64,000 nucleotides of DNA from an uncultured Hyphomonadaceae bacterium (GCA_913057945.1 CAJXOF010000001.1:360388-424387); one strand, 5' to 3'; counted from the stretch's first letter, positions 25,364 to 35,580 are shown. Program-made: numbers and translations. Notes: generated by a model from the sequence alone, not told the origin.

Positions 25364-27379
25364 ATGCATCCTATACTATTCAAGCTCGTGGCATGTCTTG
25401 TGCTTTCACTTGCTTACAGCTCGAATGTTTTCGCTGATTATCCAGCTGCATATGTAGGAAAGGCGGAATTGCGCGACATTGCCGTCTCTCCGGACGGTAC
25501 AGAACTCGTTCTTCTGAAGACGGGTCATAAGGACGATATCGTCCAGAAGTTTGGGTGGGACGAGATAGCTATCGAGGATAGCGCGACAGGCGACACCCGA
25601 ATCGAGATCAAGCAGACTTACACATACTACAGCAAGTCGGTAAATTGGCTCTATGACTGGGTGTCTTGGCCATTCGACGACATCATTCTGTCCAGTGGTG
25701 TCGAGTTCACGGTTTCCGGAGACAAGTTCAAATCACGCTCGGTGTTTCTGACAATCAACCCTGAAACCGGTGAGAAGAAAGTCCTTACCGCCAGCCGGAA
25801 AAGAAACCTCGACAAGGAACTCGATACGCCAAAGCTCATCGCAAGTGATGCAGATCGTCGCGAAGTCACCTTGGCCGTACACAAAAAGGAGTCCGTTGAT
25901 CTTGTTTCCATCAACGTAGATACCGGCAAGCAGCGCTTGCTGGATACAGCGAATGAACGAACTTTGACTTGGCTGCTCGATGAGCAGATGCGTCCAATCA
26001 TGCGGATCGAGAAGAGCAAGACCGGTGGGCTTCACCAATATTATTCGAGCCAAGACGGTGGTCAAAACTGGACGCTGCGGTTTCAGCACGATCCTCTCAA
26101 CGAGGGATTCTATCCAGTTTCCTACTCGTCCAAAAACAATGGATTTATCGTGGTGTCCCGCCCTGCGGGCGCAGAGCACGCCAATCTCTACACATTCGAT
26201 CTCGAGACAGGACAGTTCAGCGAAGCACTCTTCGGCGATGCCGAGTACGATATCAGTTCTGCGCGTGTGAAGCGTGGATCGGATGATCTCATGTACTCAT
26301 CAATCTGGAAGGATAAACTTGAGAAGCACTGGTTCACACCCCAAGATGCCAAGCTCGGACGAGCCATCGATTCGGCCCTTCCAGACGAAGCCAACTGGTC
26401 TGTATTCGACATGAGCTCAAACGGGCAGACCTGGGTTATTTATGTCAGCTCCCCGATTAATCCGGGAGCGTACTATGTGTTGCGCAATGATTTGAAGAGA
26501 CTTCGCAAGATTTCAGATGCACGTCCTCATGTCGACCTCACAACAACGTCTATGCCGCGGCGAATTGACTATCAGAGCTCTGAAGGCCTGTCGTTGAGAG
26601 GTTACTTTACGCCCTCCACACGCTCGCCAGGCAACGCCCCCCTCATCGTCATGCCTCACGGAGGCCCAGTGTCTCGAGACGTGATGGACTGGGATGGGTG
26701 GGCTCAGTATTTTGCACATCGCGGCTATGGAGTTTTTCAGCCCCAGTTTCGTGGCTCAGGTGGATTTGGCCGAACGTTTGAGCGGCTCGGTCACGGCGAG
26801 TGGGGTAAGGCAATGCAAAAGGATATAGCTGATGGCGTCTGGGCACTCGAACAAGCTGGTCTGGTAAACCCAAATCAGCCCAGGAGCATTGTTGGGGCTT
26901 CCTATGGCGGCTATGCTGCGCTGGCCGCCGCTACCATGACACCTGACGCCTACCAGTGCGCGATAAGCTATGCGGGCGTCAGTGATCTGCCGCGAATGCT
27001 CCGTCAGTATGACCCCTCTGATACAGTGGATGCATTCGTTCGGAACATCTGGACACAACGTATGAATAATGGACGCGATGATGAAACCGAATTGTGGCAC
27101 CGGTCTCCAATCTCCTACATTGATTACCTCAAGGCGTCAGTGTTCCTGATTCATGGAACAGAGGACGAGATCGTCCATGTGGATCAAACCACCGCCTTCT
27201 ATGAGGCCGCCATCAAAGCTGGAAAGCAGGCTCAAATCCTCTTGCTGGAACGAACCGGTCACCAGATTTACAGCGACGATACAAACACTGACTTGCTCGT
27301 CGCGATGAACGCGTTTCTGGTGCAATGCATGCCGCCCGCCCCTAAAACGCCGCCAACCGACGGAGCGAATCTCCCTTAA
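25364..27379 (+). CDS. Secreted S9-family prolyl oligopeptidase-like peptidase
   Basis: This 671-residue serine peptidase has a signal peptide (about residues 1-24, FKLVACLVLSLAYSSNVFA). A beta-propeller-like N-terminal part follows (about 30-400), and then an alpha/beta-hydrolase domain. The catalytic triad is visible: Ser in IVGASYGGYAAL, Asp in GTEDEIVHVDQ and His in ERTGHQIY. It probably degrades peptides in the periplasm or outside the cell. The ATG at 25364 was chosen because it starts the signal peptide and follows a GGAAGAGG-like ribosome-binding region; an upstream alternative adds a non-secretory leader. Codon choice looks less GC-rich than the neighbours by eye. Confidence 0.88.
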   Translation: MHPILFKLVACLVLSLAYSSNVFADYPAAYVGKAELRDIAVSPDGTELVLLKTGHKDDIVQKFGWDEIAIEDSATGDTRIEIKQTYTYYSKSVNWLYDWVSWPFDDIILSSGVEFTVSGDKFKSRSVFLTINPETGEKKVLTASRKRNLDKELDTPKLIASDADRREVTLAVHKKESVDLVSINVDTGKQRLLDTANERTLTWLLDEQMRPIMRIEKSKTGGLHQYYSSQDGGQNWTLRFQHDPLNEGFYPVSYSSKNNGFIVVSRPAGAEHANLYTFDLETGQFSEALFGDAEYDISSARVKRGSDDLMYSSIWKDKLEKHWFTPQDAKLGRAIDSALPDEANWSVFDMSSNGQTWVIYVSSPINPGAYYVLRNDLKRLRKISDARPHVDLTTTSMPRRIDYQSSEGLSLRGYFTPSTRSPGNAPLIVMPHGGPVSRDVMDWDGWAQYFAHRGYGVFQPQFRGSGGFGRTFERLGHGEWGKAMQKDIADGVWALEQAGLVNPNQPRSIVGASYGGYAALAAATMTPDAYQCAISYAGVSDLPRMLRQYDPSDTVDAFVRNIWTQRMNNGRDDETELWHRSPISYIDYLKASVFLIHGTEDEIVHVDQTTAFYEAAIKAGKQAQILLLERTGHQIYSDDTNTDLLVAMNAFLVQCMPPAPKTPPTDGANLP

Positions 27380-27538
27380 ATTGCCGTAATGTGAGCCTTC
27401 GCTCGCCTTGATCCCTTGATTTCATTGTAATTGCATTGAAGGAGGGCTTTTGCCGTGACGCGAACCATGTTTGAACACCGTAAGACAAGACGGCCAGATC
27501 CCGTTCACGGATATGGGTTGGTTGAGAAGGATAGAGCG

Positions 27539-28231
27539 ATGACGACATTGGCGCTGGTGGATGATGACGAGAACATCGTTGCGTCCCTGAAAATCTTCTT
27601 CGAGGCCGAGGGCTATGATGTCCGTACCTATCATGATGGAGAGTCGGCCCTGCCAGCGCTGACGGAGACGCCGCCGGACATCGCCATCCTGGACGTGAAG
27701 ATGCCCCGCATGGACGGTATGGAACTGCTGCGGCGCCTCCGCCAGACCTCCGAGCTGCCGGTCATCTTCCTCACTTCCAAAGACGAGGAAATCGACGAAG
27801 TCATCGGCTTCAACATTGGCGCCGACGATTTTGTCCGCAAGCCCTGCTCCAATCGCCTGCTGGCGGAACGCGTTAAGGCCGTGCTCCGGCGTGCTCGCGG
27901 CGGCGTGGCGGGCTCTGAAGACGGGGACCAGAAGCCAATCGTGCGCGGCAAGCTGACCCTCGACCCGAACCGCCATGCCTGCACCTGGGATGGCCACCCG
28001 GTCCGCCTGACCGTGACGGAATTCCTGATCCTGCAGGCGCTCGCCCAACGCCCCGGCTATGTCAAAAGCCGCGACCAGCTGATGGACGCCGCCTATGATG
28101 ACCAGATCTATGTCGACGACCGCACCATCGACAGCCACATCAAGCGCCTTCGCAAGAAGTTCCGCGAAGTGACCGATGAATTCGACGCGATCGAGACCCT
28201 GTATGGCGTCGGCTACCGCTACACCGAATAG
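27539..28231 (+). CDS. chvI: ChvI-type response regulator
   Basis: This OmpR-family regulator has an N-terminal receiver domain (DDDEN acidic pocket, phospho-Asp in [16 protein letters not shown], Lys in DDFVRKPCS) and a C-terminal winged helix ([26 protein letters not shown]). The block [17 protein letters not shown] is characteristic of ChvI, which with ChvG controls envelope and acid-stress genes in alphaproteobacteria. The ATG at 27539 gives the usual N-terminus; a GTG at 27455 preceded by a strong GGAGGG would add 28 residues. The kinase gene chvG is 1.6 kb downstream rather than adjacent. Confidence 0.87.
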   Translation: MTTLALVDDDENIVASLKIFFEAEGYDVRTYHDGESALPALTETPPDIAILDVKMPRMDGMELLRRLRQTSELPVIFLTSKDEEIDEVIGFNIGADDFVRKPCSNRLLAERVKAVLRRARGGVAGSEDGDQKPIVRGKLTLDPNRHACTWDGHPVRLTVTEFLILQALAQRPGYVKSRDQLMDAAYDDQIYVDDRTIDSHIKRLRKKFREVTDEFDAIETLYGVGYRYTE

Positions 28232-28838
28232 GCGCGGGGTCACCGAGCTCTATATCGGCGGGGCGGGCGACACCCGCACCCGCCTCGTTGCCGCCTACGC
28301 TGATGAACGTCGGCGCAAACTTGCCCACCAGGCGCACCATGACGCGCACTATTTCCCTCATTATGCCTCTCGGCGCATCCAGCATATCGCCCGACGGGAT
28401 GCCGAAATCGGGCGCAGGCTCGTACTTGTCGGCCACAGCTGGGGTGGCGACACCGCGCTACGCGTGCTGAAGGCCATGCGGCCAATTTCGGTGGATTTGC
28501 TTGTCTGCATCGACCCTGTTCCGAAATCCCGCCTCAACCCGCCCCCGCGGCCGCGCAATGCCGACATGATCATCCATGTCGATGCCCGACCGAGCTATCC
28601 AAACCGATCGGACCAGGTGAAAGGCATGGGGCAATGGTTTGGCGGGACATTGCATCGCCGCCTGTCAGCGGCGCATGCCTTGATCGTCGCGGATTCGAAC
28701 CATTTTGCGTTCTCCCAGATGATGTTCACGTCTGGAGAAGATGGCCTGTCTGCCGCCAATCATATCGAACAAATTGGCCAACCTATGCGAGCCCGAGGCG
28801 CCAGCTCCAGTTCGGCAGGCTCAGGACGAGTAGCATGA
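28203..28838 (+). CDS. Alpha/beta-hydrolase-like protein
   Basis: This 211-residue protein has a nucleophile elbow ([13 protein letters not shown]), an acidic residue in LLVCIDPVP and a late His in ADSNHFAFS, so the Ser-Asp-His triad of a small hydrolase or thioesterase could be complete. It starts inside the end of chvI (29-base overlap, ATG at 28203; an upstream alternative exists at 28176), suggesting co-translation with chvI. Its 3' end overlaps the convergent DUF3995 gene by 56 bases. The substrate is unknown. Confidence 0.68.
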   Translation: MASATATPNRRGVTELYIGGAGDTRTRLVAAYADERRRKLAHQAHHDAHYFPHYASRRIQHIARRDAEIGRRLVLVGHSWGGDTALRVLKAMRPISVDLLVCIDPVPKSRLNPPPRPRNADMIIHVDARPSYPNRSDQVKGMGQWFGGTLHRRLSAAHALIVADSNHFAFSQMMFTSGEDGLSAANHIEQIGQPMRARGASSSSAGSGRVA

Positions 28839-29262
28839 AACCCAGCCCGATCAGAAAGCTCAGCGGCGAATATATCCGGCGATTGAGCGTCAGGAAGGGC
28901 ATTTCAGGGGCTGAGCGCTCAAAAGCTGGCAGGATTCCGATGACACCCCGCCCAAGGAATACGAATCCGGCCGCCAGTCCCGCCAAAATCAGCAAGCCCT
29001 TCTGGACCAGCGACGGCAGGGGCAGAGTTACGTATCCGCCCAACATTGCCGCCAGGACAGCGGCCGCAAACAGGCAGAAGGCCACCACCATGCAGGACAG
29101 GGCGGACGGCATTCTGGTAATTCCCCGGCGCCCAACAACGGCCCGGGCAAGGGCCTGCTCATTCGCACAGGGGAAAGTGCTGCCCAATGCCCACAGCAGG
29201 TGCAGGCAGCCCAGTACGACCAGCACTGCCACCAGAATGGGAGAAATGATTGGTGCAATCAT
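28783..29262 (-). CDS. DUF3995 family membrane protein
   Basis: This 159-residue protein has four membrane helices. It opens with a DUF3995 pattern (ILVAVLVVLGCLHLLWALGS) followed by a CANEQALARAVVG loop. Function is unknown. It lies on the opposite strand between the chvI-hydrolase pair and ppiB and overlaps the hydrolase gene tail to tail by 56 bases. Confidence 0.75.
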   Translation of the reverse strand: MIAPIISPILVAVLVVLGCLHLLWALGSTFPCANEQALARAVVGRRGITRMPSALSCMVVAFCLFAAAVLAAMLGGYVTLPLPSLVQKGLLILAGLAAGFVFLGRGVIGILPAFERSAPEMPFLTLNRRIYSPLSFLIGLGFMLLVLSLPNWSWRLGLA

Positions 29263-29372
29263 GACGACACTCCTAGGTCACGGCGCGGCGAGTAAAATGC
29301 GCCGCCCACTTGCCGTTCCCTCCATCATTCAATAGCCACACACCAGACTAACACAAGCAATAGGATAACTTC

Positions 29373-29837
29373 ATGGCAGACCCGGAAAACACGCTTCTCC
29401 TCGAAACCTCCAAGGGCTCGGTGAAAATCGACCTGCGTCCGGACCTGGCGCCCGGCCATGTCGAGCGGATCAAGGAACTGGCCCGCGAAGGCTTTTATGA
29501 TGGCATCGTCTTCCACCGCGTGATCGACGGCTTCATGGCACAGGTCGGCTGCCCACAAGGCACAGGGATGGGCGGTTCGTCCAAACCGGACCTGAAAGCG
29601 GAATTCAATGCAGAGCCCCATGTTCGCGGCACCTGCTCCATGGCCCGCACATCGGCCCCCAACTCGGCCAACAGCCAGTTTTTCATCTGCTTTGATGATG
29701 CCAGCTTCCTGAACCGCCAATACACGGTCTGGGGCCAGGTCAGCGAAGGCATGGATGTCATCGACCAGCTGGCCAAGGGTGAGCCGCCGCGCAATCCCGA
29801 CCGGATCGTCAGCATGAAGGTGGCTGCCGACGCCTGA
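29373..29837 (+). CDS. ppiB: Cyclophilin-type peptidyl-prolyl isomerase
   Basis: This enzyme catalyses cis-trans isomerisation of prolyl bonds. The 154-residue cyclophilin has no signal peptide, so it should be cytoplasmic. Typical segments are YDGIVFHRVIDGFMAQ, GTGMGGS, MARTSAPNSANSQFFI and the cyclosporin-site Trp in TVWGQV. It precedes chvG by 24 bases on the same strand and may share its transcript. Confidence 0.93.
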   Translation: MADPENTLLLETSKGSVKIDLRPDLAPGHVERIKELAREGFYDGIVFHRVIDGFMAQVGCPQGTGMGGSSKPDLKAEFNAEPHVRGTCSMARTSAPNSANSQFFICFDDASFLNRQYTVWGQVSEGMDVIDQLAKGEPPRNPDRIVSMKVAADA

Positions 29838-29861
29838 TTTCAGGCAGGCAGGTAAGCCGGA

Positions 29862-31466
29862 ATGACGGACAGGAAAATCAGGCGAAAAGCGATCGCGCGC
29901 CACGGGTCAAGAATCTTCGGCTCGCGCATTGCTCGTCTGATTTTCGCGTCCAACCTTGCCGGCCTTGCCATCCTGATCATCGGCGCGATGGTCCTGAACG
30001 AGATGCGCGCCGGCTTCGTCGTCTCAAAGAAACAGGATCTTGTGGCGCAGGCGCAGATCTTCACCAGCCTGCTGGGCGATGATGCGACCACACCCGCGCC
30101 CAAACTCGACGAAGACGCTGCCCGGCAGACCATTGTCCGCCTGAACCTGCCGGAGCGGGTACGCGCCCGCATCTACTCTCCCGATGGTGAACTGGTCGGC
30201 GACAGCTTCTATCTTTCCGAGCGGGTGGATATAGATGCCCTGCCGCCGTTGCAGGAACCCAGCAGCTTTGCCCGCCTCGGCGCAAACCTGTCCGAATGGG
30301 CCAGCAACACCCTCGGCCCCATCATGCCTCGGCGCAGTTCTGATGCCCTCGTCGCCCAGAGCTTCGAGGAGGAATTCGAGATTGCCGTCCGCGGACAGGA
30401 AGCTGCCAGCCAGCGTTTCTCCGATCGAGGCCAGCGGATCATCTCCGTCTCCATGCCAATCCAGCGCGTCTCGGCTGTTGTCGGCGTCCTGACACTGGAA
30501 TCCAATGACATTGACGAGATCATACGCGCCGAACGCGCCGCGCTCATCCCCTTTATCGGTGTGGCTGTACTCGTGGCGTTCATCACGTCAGTCCTGCTCA
30601 CCCTCGGCATCGCCCGGCCCCTCCGACGCCTGTCAATTGCGGCCGACCGTATCCGGGCGGGTGCATCCGACCGGATCGACATTCCGGCCCTGACCAATCG
30701 CAAGGATGAAATCGGTAATCTCGCTGCCTCGATGCAGAGCATGACCGAAGCCTTGCTGGAGCGGATCGAGGCGAATGAACAATTCGCCGCCGACGTTGCC
30801 CATGAATTGAAAAACCCCCTCACCTCTATTCGCTCGGCCGTCGAAACGGCTGACCGGGTGCAGGACGATCCTGTGGCATTGGAGCGCCTGCGGCAGGTCA
30901 TCGCTCAGGATGTGAAGCGGCTGGACCGTCTGATTACAGATATTTCAAACGCATCCCGTATCGAAGCGGAAATGACACGTGTGCCGACCGAACAGATGGA
31001 CATTGCCGGCTTCGTCCACGATGTCGTCCAGACCTATGAAGCCTTCAGCCGCGAAGACGGCGCCGTATCGGTCCACTATCGGGACGACACGATGGGCGCA
31101 CGGCTTCTGGTCCGCGGCCGCGACGGTCCACTCGGCCAGGTGGTGCGCAACCTGATCGACAATGCCCGCTCCTTCTCGCCAGCTGGCGGGCAGGTCAATG
31201 TCATCGTCGACCAGTCGAATGACGGCCCACAGACCATTGCCCGCATCATGATTGAAGATAACGGCCCCGGCGTACCGGACGACAAGCTCGAAACGATCTT
31301 CAGCCGCTTCTACACTGACCGCCCGGCCGGGACCGCCTTCGGCAACAATTCCGGTCTCGGCCTTTCGATCGTACAACAGATTGTGACGACCCACCGCGGC
31401 AAGGTCTGGGCCGAAAACCGCGCAGAAGGGGGCGCGCGGTTCATCGTCGACCTGCCGGCGATGTAA
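29862..31466 (+). CDS. chvG: ChvG-type sensor histidine kinase
   Basis: This 534-residue inner-membrane kinase has a first helix (about 27-48, LIFASNLAGLAILIIGAMVL), a periplasmic sensor part of about 170 residues, and a second helix (about 222-245). HAMP follows, then HisKA with the phospho-acceptor His in FAADVAHELKNPLTS, and HATPase (LIDNARSFSP, EDNGPGVPDDKLETIF, GLGLSIVQQI). The N-terminal sequence, with NEMRAGFVVSKKQDLVAQA, is typical of ChvG. In relatives chvI and chvG are adjacent, often with hprK; here three other genes lie between. It converges with acs (6-base gap). Confidence 0.87.
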   Translation: MTDRKIRRKAIARHGSRIFGSRIARLIFASNLAGLAILIIGAMVLNEMRAGFVVSKKQDLVAQAQIFTSLLGDDATTPAPKLDEDAARQTIVRLNLPERVRARIYSPDGELVGDSFYLSERVDIDALPPLQEPSSFARLGANLSEWASNTLGPIMPRRSSDALVAQSFEEEFEIAVRGQEAASQRFSDRGQRIISVSMPIQRVSAVVGVLTLESNDIDEIIRAERAALIPFIGVAVLVAFITSVLLTLGIARPLRRLSIAADRIRAGASDRIDIPALTNRKDEIGNLAASMQSMTEALLERIEANEQFAADVAHELKNPLTSIRSAVETADRVQDDPVALERLRQVIAQDVKRLDRLITDISNASRIEAEMTRVPTEQMDIAGFVHDVVQTYEAFSREDGAVSVHYRDDTMGARLLVRGRDGPLGQVVRNLIDNARSFSPAGGQVNVIVDQSNDGPQTIARIMIEDNGPGVPDDKLETIFSRFYTDRPAGTAFGNNSGLGLSIVQQIVTTHRGKVWAENRAEGGARFIVDLPAM

Positions 31467-31472
31467 GCCGCG

Positions 31473-33419
31473 TTAGCGGTTCTGGCGGTTGTTGATCAGG
31501 TCGTCCACAACTTCAGGCTCGGCCAATGTCGATGTGTCGCCAAGATTTGAATACTCGTTCTCGGCAATCTTGCGCAAAATCCGCCGCATGATCTTGCCCG
31601 ACCGCGTCTTGGGCAGGCCCGGCGCGATCTGGATCAGGTCGGGGCTGGCAATCGGGCCGATCTCCTGGCGCACATGCTGGATCAGATTCTTGACCAGCGC
31701 GTCGTCCACCTCGACTCCCTGGCGCAGAGTCACATAGGCATAGATGCCCTGCCCCTTCACGTCATGCGGATAACCGACTACGGCCGCCTCCGCGACAGCG
31801 TCATGGCTCACCAGGGCGCTTTCGACCTCTGCCGTGCCCATCCGGTGTCCGGAGACGTTGATAACATCATCCACCCGCCCTGTGATCCAGTAGAAGCCGT
31901 CCTCATCACGTCGACAGCCATCGCCCGTGAAGTAGGTGCCGGGATAGGCCGTGAAATACGTGTCGATGAAACGCTGATGATCGCCATAGACCGTGCGCAT
32001 CTGGCCGGGCCAACTGTCAGTAATCAACAGGTTCCCGTCCGTTGCTCCTTCCAGCACGATGCCCTCGGCATCAACCAAAACGGGCTTGACGCCAAAGAAG
32101 GGGTGGCTGCCGGCGCCCGGCTTCATGTCGGTCGTCCCCGGCAGGGGCACGATCATCGTGCCGCCCGTCTCGGTCTGCCACCATGTGTCGACAATCGGAC
32201 ACCGCGCTTCGCCCACGACGTGGAAATACCATTCCCAGGCCTCCGGGTTGATCGGTTCGCCGACGGTGCCCAATAGCCGGATGGATTTCCGGGACGTCTT
32301 GTTCACCGGCCCCTCGCCTTCGCGCATCAGCGCGCGGATGGCGGTTGGCGCCGTGTAGAAAATAGTGACATTCTGCTCGTCGCAGACCTGCCAGAAGCGT
32401 GAGGCGTCCGGATAGGTCGGCACGCCCTCGAAGACGAGGCTTGTCGCCCCATTCGCAAGCGGTCCGTACACGATATAGGTATGTCCGGTCACCCAACCGA
32501 CATCGGCCGAGCACCAGAAGACGTCGTCTTCCTTCAGATCGAACACATATTCATGCGTCATCGACGCCCAGACCAGATAGCCTCCAGTCGTGTGCAGCAC
32601 GCCTTTCGGCTGGCCGGTCGACCCCGACGTGTAGAGGATGAAGAGCGGGTCTTCGGCATTCATCGGCTCAGGCGGGCAGTCGGACGAAATGCCTTCGGCG
32701 GCCTCATGCAGCCACTGATCCCGGCCTTCCTTCATGCTGACCTCGGCGCCGGTCCGTTTCACGACCAGCATCTTCTCAACCATGCCGCCGGCAATCTCCG
32801 CCGCCTTGTCCGCATTCACTTTCAATGGCACACGGCGCCCCCCGCGAACGCCCTCATCGGCTGTGATAAGGAATTTGGATTCGCAATCCGTAATCCGGCC
32901 GGAGAGCGCTTCCGGGCTGAAGCCACCGAACACGATGGAATGCACTGCGCCGATCCGTGTGCAGGCCAGCATGGCATATGTGGCCTCCAGGATCATCGGC
33001 ATGTAGATCGTGACCCGGTCGCCTTTCTTCACGCCCATCTTTTTCAGGACGTTCGCAAACTTGCAGACGGCCGTGTGAAGCTGGCGATAGGTCATCTTGT
33101 GGGTATTGCCGGGCTCGTCGCCCTCCCAGATCAGCGCCACCTTGTCGCCACGAGTTTCCAAATGCCGGTCAAGGCAGTTGGCCGATACATTCAACACACC
33201 ATCGGAAAACCACTTCACATGCAGGTCGCCCGTCTCCCAAGAGACGTCCTTCACGACCGTGTAGGGTTTGATCCAGTCGAGCCGCTTGCCGTGTTCACCC
33301 CAGAAAGCTTCCGGGTCGGAGATCGAGGCCTCATACATTTCGCGATACTTTTCCGGGGTCAGGTTCGCTTTTGCTGCAAACTCCGCCGGTACCGGATATA
33401 TTTTTTGTGCGTCGCTCAT
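31473..33419 (-). CDS. acs: Acetyl-CoA synthetase
   Basis: This enzyme activates acetate to acetyl-CoA through acetyl-AMP. At 648 residues it has the normal length. The AMP-binding loop [30 protein letters not shown] and [16 protein letters not shown] are present. The C-terminal [10 protein letters not shown] contains the lysine that is acetylated to switch off Acs enzymes. The ATG at 33419 gives the usual length; an alternative adds 7 residues. It lies 36 bases downstream of the porin gene and is probably expressed with it, under the CrbR-like regulator. Confidence 0.96.
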   Translation of the reverse strand: MSDAQKIYPVPAEFAAKANLTPEKYREMYEASISDPEAFWGEHGKRLDWIKPYTVVKDVSWETGDLHVKWFSDGVLNVSANCLDRHLETRGDKVALIWEGDEPGNTHKMTYRQLHTAVCKFANVLKKMGVKKGDRVTIYMPMILEATYAMLACTRIGAVHSIVFGGFSPEALSGRITDCESKFLITADEGVRGGRRVPLKVNADKAAEIAGGMVEKMLVVKRTGAEVSMKEGRDQWLHEAAEGISSDCPPEPMNAEDPLFILYTSGSTGQPKGVLHTTGGYLVWASMTHEYVFDLKEDDVFWCSADVGWVTGHTYIVYGPLANGATSLVFEGVPTYPDASRFWQVCDEQNVTIFYTAPTAIRALMREGEGPVNKTSRKSIRLLGTVGEPINPEAWEWYFHVVGEARCPIVDTWWQTETGGTMIVPLPGTTDMKPGAGSHPFFGVKPVLVDAEGIVLEGATDGNLLITDSWPGQMRTVYGDHQRFIDTYFTAYPGTYFTGDGCRRDEDGFYWITGRVDDVINVSGHRMGTAEVESALVSHDAVAEAAVVGYPHDVKGQGIYAYVTLRQGVEVDDALVKNLIQHVRQEIGPIASPDLIQIAPGLPKTRSGKIMRRILRKIAENEYSNLGDTSTLAEPEVVDDLINNRQNR

Positions 33420-33455
33420 GAATGGCTCTCCGTCTGGCATGTTTCCGTCCTCCTG

Positions 33456-34751
33456 TCAGAATGCATACTTTGTGGAGAAGGTGAACCGTGTGATCGATCC
33501 ATCTGCTCCACTTTCCTCTTCGCGGATCCCGTGGAGCAACTCTGTCCCCAGGGTCACATTCGGGGCGACATCCCACAGGATTGCGCCAAAGACCGATTGC
33601 ACCGAAGAGGTCACGCCGCCGCCCAGATACTCCGGATTGTCGATGAACAGGCCTGAATAGCCGCCGCTGAAGCGCGCGGTCTCACCAAACGGGTGACGCC
33701 ACGCCACAAGGCCGCCATAGCTCGGGATTGCCTCCAGATCGCCATTCGGGTCCAGCGCCGTGGAACGGCTGGCCGCCAGACCGACATACCGGCCGATCCC
33801 TTCCCCACCGACCAGGTTGAAGCGCAGATCGTCTTTCTCCCCCATCATGAGCCGACCGGAAACACTCAGCCCGTACCCGAAGGCTTCATCCTCCTCTGTG
33901 CCGAAATCTGCGCGCAATTGCCGCGCGATACCCGCAATGGATACGTTGCCGAAATCGCCGGTCATATTGTAGCGCGCGACCACATCCGGGATGAGGTTCT
34001 CGTCGCGGGAGCCCGCATTGAGCGTCGTCGTGTTCGGATTCTCGACCGCGAATTGCCAATTGCCATTCGTATAGCGGATCTGTGGCTGGCGCACGAAGAC
34101 CATACCATCCGACAGGATCAGGAAGCTCGCGCTTTCGGGGATGGCGGATGTGTTCTGGAAGGTCGACCATTCCTGTCCGACCAGCCAGTTCTTGTATTTC
34201 ATGAAGGCGCGCCGCAGACGCGGCGAGTAGGAATTCGAGACAAGCTCATTGCCCTGCCCCGACCCCAGAAAGTCCATTTCAATATGCGCGCTTAGAGTAT
34301 CGTCTCCCACCGGACGTGAGGCCGACAGGAAGAAACGGGAGGATTCTGCGGTGAAGTCCGTGAACGACGTTTCTTCTCCTCCGATGGGCGTCGCGCTTGG
34401 AATGTAGAAATCGCGTGCGATGGAGCTGCCGGCAATGGCGCCGTCGCTGAGCGAGGTGACATGGACATCCGCATCGACGAAGCCGCCGAATTTCAGCGTC
34501 GTGTCGCCAACCAGGAACCCGTCAGTCTTGGGCGCAGGCGCAGCGGCCGTAGCCTCGGTAACCGTGCGCTCGATCCGCACGACATCTTCTTCCCGGCTCG
34601 CCCGTTCAGTGGCCAGTTCGGTCTTGAGTTCGGAGACCATCGCCTCCAGCGCTGCAATCCGATCTTCCAGCGACGTGTCCTGAGCCACCGCACCTAATGC
34701 GACGACAACCGAGACCGATGACAACATCAGCACCTTCAACGCTCGTGACAT
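33456..34751 (-). CDS. DcaP-family outer-membrane porin
   Basis: DcaP proteins are trimeric outer-membrane channels for small organic acids. The 431-residue protein has a signal peptide (about 1-24) and a short coiled coil (about 26-65, LEDRIAALEAMVSELKTEL). It then has a beta-barrel starting with LKFGGFVDADV and ending in a C-terminal Phe, as outer-membrane barrels do. A GGAGG ribosome-binding site precedes the ATG at 34751. It is the first gene of a porin-acs unit, so uptake of acetate or related acids through the outer membrane is the likely job. An 18-bp dyad lies 74 bases upstream. Confidence 0.83.
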   Translation of the reverse strand: MSRALKVLMLSSVSVVVALGAVAQDTSLEDRIAALEAMVSELKTELATERASREEDVVRIERTVTEATAAAPAPKTDGFLVGDTTLKFGGFVDADVHVTSLSDGAIAGSSIARDFYIPSATPIGGEETSFTDFTAESSRFFLSASRPVGDDTLSAHIEMDFLGSGQGNELVSNSYSPRLRRAFMKYKNWLVGQEWSTFQNTSAIPESASFLILSDGMVFVRQPQIRYTNGNWQFAVENPNTTTLNAGSRDENLIPDVVARYNMTGDFGNVSIAGIARQLRADFGTEEDEAFGYGLSVSGRLMMGEKDDLRFNLVGGEGIGRYVGLAASRSTALDPNGDLEAIPSYGGLVAWRHPFGETARFSGGYSGLFIDNPEYLGGGVTSSVQSVFGAILWDVAPNVTLGTELLHGIREEESGADGSITRFTFSTKYAF

Positions 34752-34824
34752 GATTTCCTCCCTCTATTTTTTGTGTAAGGGAAGTATCTGACTGATGCTG
34801 CGGCTCCGCCATTAGCCATTGGTG

Positions 34825-34842
34825 CTAAGACAAAAGTCTAAG
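34825..34842. promoter_or_regulatory. Candidate CrbR operator A, between the porin and regulator genes
   Basis: CTAAGAC-AAAA-GTCTAAG is a nearly perfect 7-4-7 dyad. On the minus strand it reads CTTAGAC-TTTT-GTCTTAG. Two related sites precede the symporter operon and a small membrane-protein gene. It is 74 bases from the porin start and 91 from the regulator start, so it could serve both divergent promoters. Confidence 0.55.
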
Positions 34843-34932
34843 AGCCCCCAGAGACAATCCATGTTTTATGGGATACACTGCGTAGCTAACCGCAGAGACT
34901 GCTTAAGCAGCGGGGAAATGGGGAGGAACAAG

Positions 34933-35580
34933 ATGCCGGACGCGCCCCGCGTCCTGATCGTGGACGATCATCCATTGTTCAGGGATGCGCTTGAAACTGC
35001 CTTGGAATGCGCCTTTCCTTCCGGTGCAGAAGCTACCCATGCAAGTAACCTGTCCGGTGCGTTGGACATTCTCAGGTCAAATCCAGTGGATTTGATCCTA
35101 CTCGACCTGAATCTCGGAGATTGCGCCGAGTTCGAGGGGCTCACTACCCTACTCGCCGCAGAACCCGGCTGCCCCATCGTGGTCGTCTCGGCCACGGAAA
35201 CGCCCAAGGCATTTCAAATGGCGGGCGCCCTTGGGGCGGCCGGTTACTTGCCGAAAAGCATGTCCCTGGAAGATCTGTCCGCTGCGCTGGCGACCACGCT
35301 TGATGGCGGCACATGGTTCCCGAAGACCAATGGCACCCACCTGCCCGCCAGCCCGGCAGCTGAACGTATTGCCAGTCTCACCCCCGCCCAGCGCCGCGTA
35401 CTCGCGGGCCTGTCCGCAGGTCTCCTGAACAAGCAGATCGCCCACGAGATGGACATTTCTGTTGCGACGGTGAAAGCACACATGACGGCCATTTTCAGGA
35501 AGCTCGGCGCCAACAACCGGACCCAGGCCCTGCTGATTTATCAGGAAGACACTTCCGTCGGGAGCGCCTCGAACGCCTGA
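34933..35580 (+). CDS. crbR: LuxR-type response regulator (CrbR-like)
   Basis: This 215-residue NarL/LuxR-type regulator has an N-terminal receiver domain (LIVDDHPLFRDAL, phospho-Asp in LILLDLNLGD, Lys in GYLPKSMS) and a C-terminal LuxR helix-turn-helix (SLTPAQRRVLAGLSAGLLNKQI, SVATVKAHMTAIFRKLG). The ATG at 34933 follows GGAGG by 7 bases. In Vibrio and Pseudomonas relatives (CrbR/ErdR), this kind of regulator pairs with a symporter-linked hybrid kinase and activates acs. All partners are present here. Its last 40 bases overlap the convergent kinase gene. Confidence 0.85.
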   Translation: MPDAPRVLIVDDHPLFRDALETALECAFPSGAEATHASNLSGALDILRSNPVDLILLDLNLGDCAEFEGLTTLLAAEPGCPIVVVSATETPKAFQMAGALGAAGYLPKSMSLEDLSAALATTLDGGTWFPKTNGTHLPASPAAERIASLTPAQRRVLAGLSAGLLNKQIAHEMDISVATVKAHMTAIFRKLGANNRTQALLIYQEDTSVGSASNA

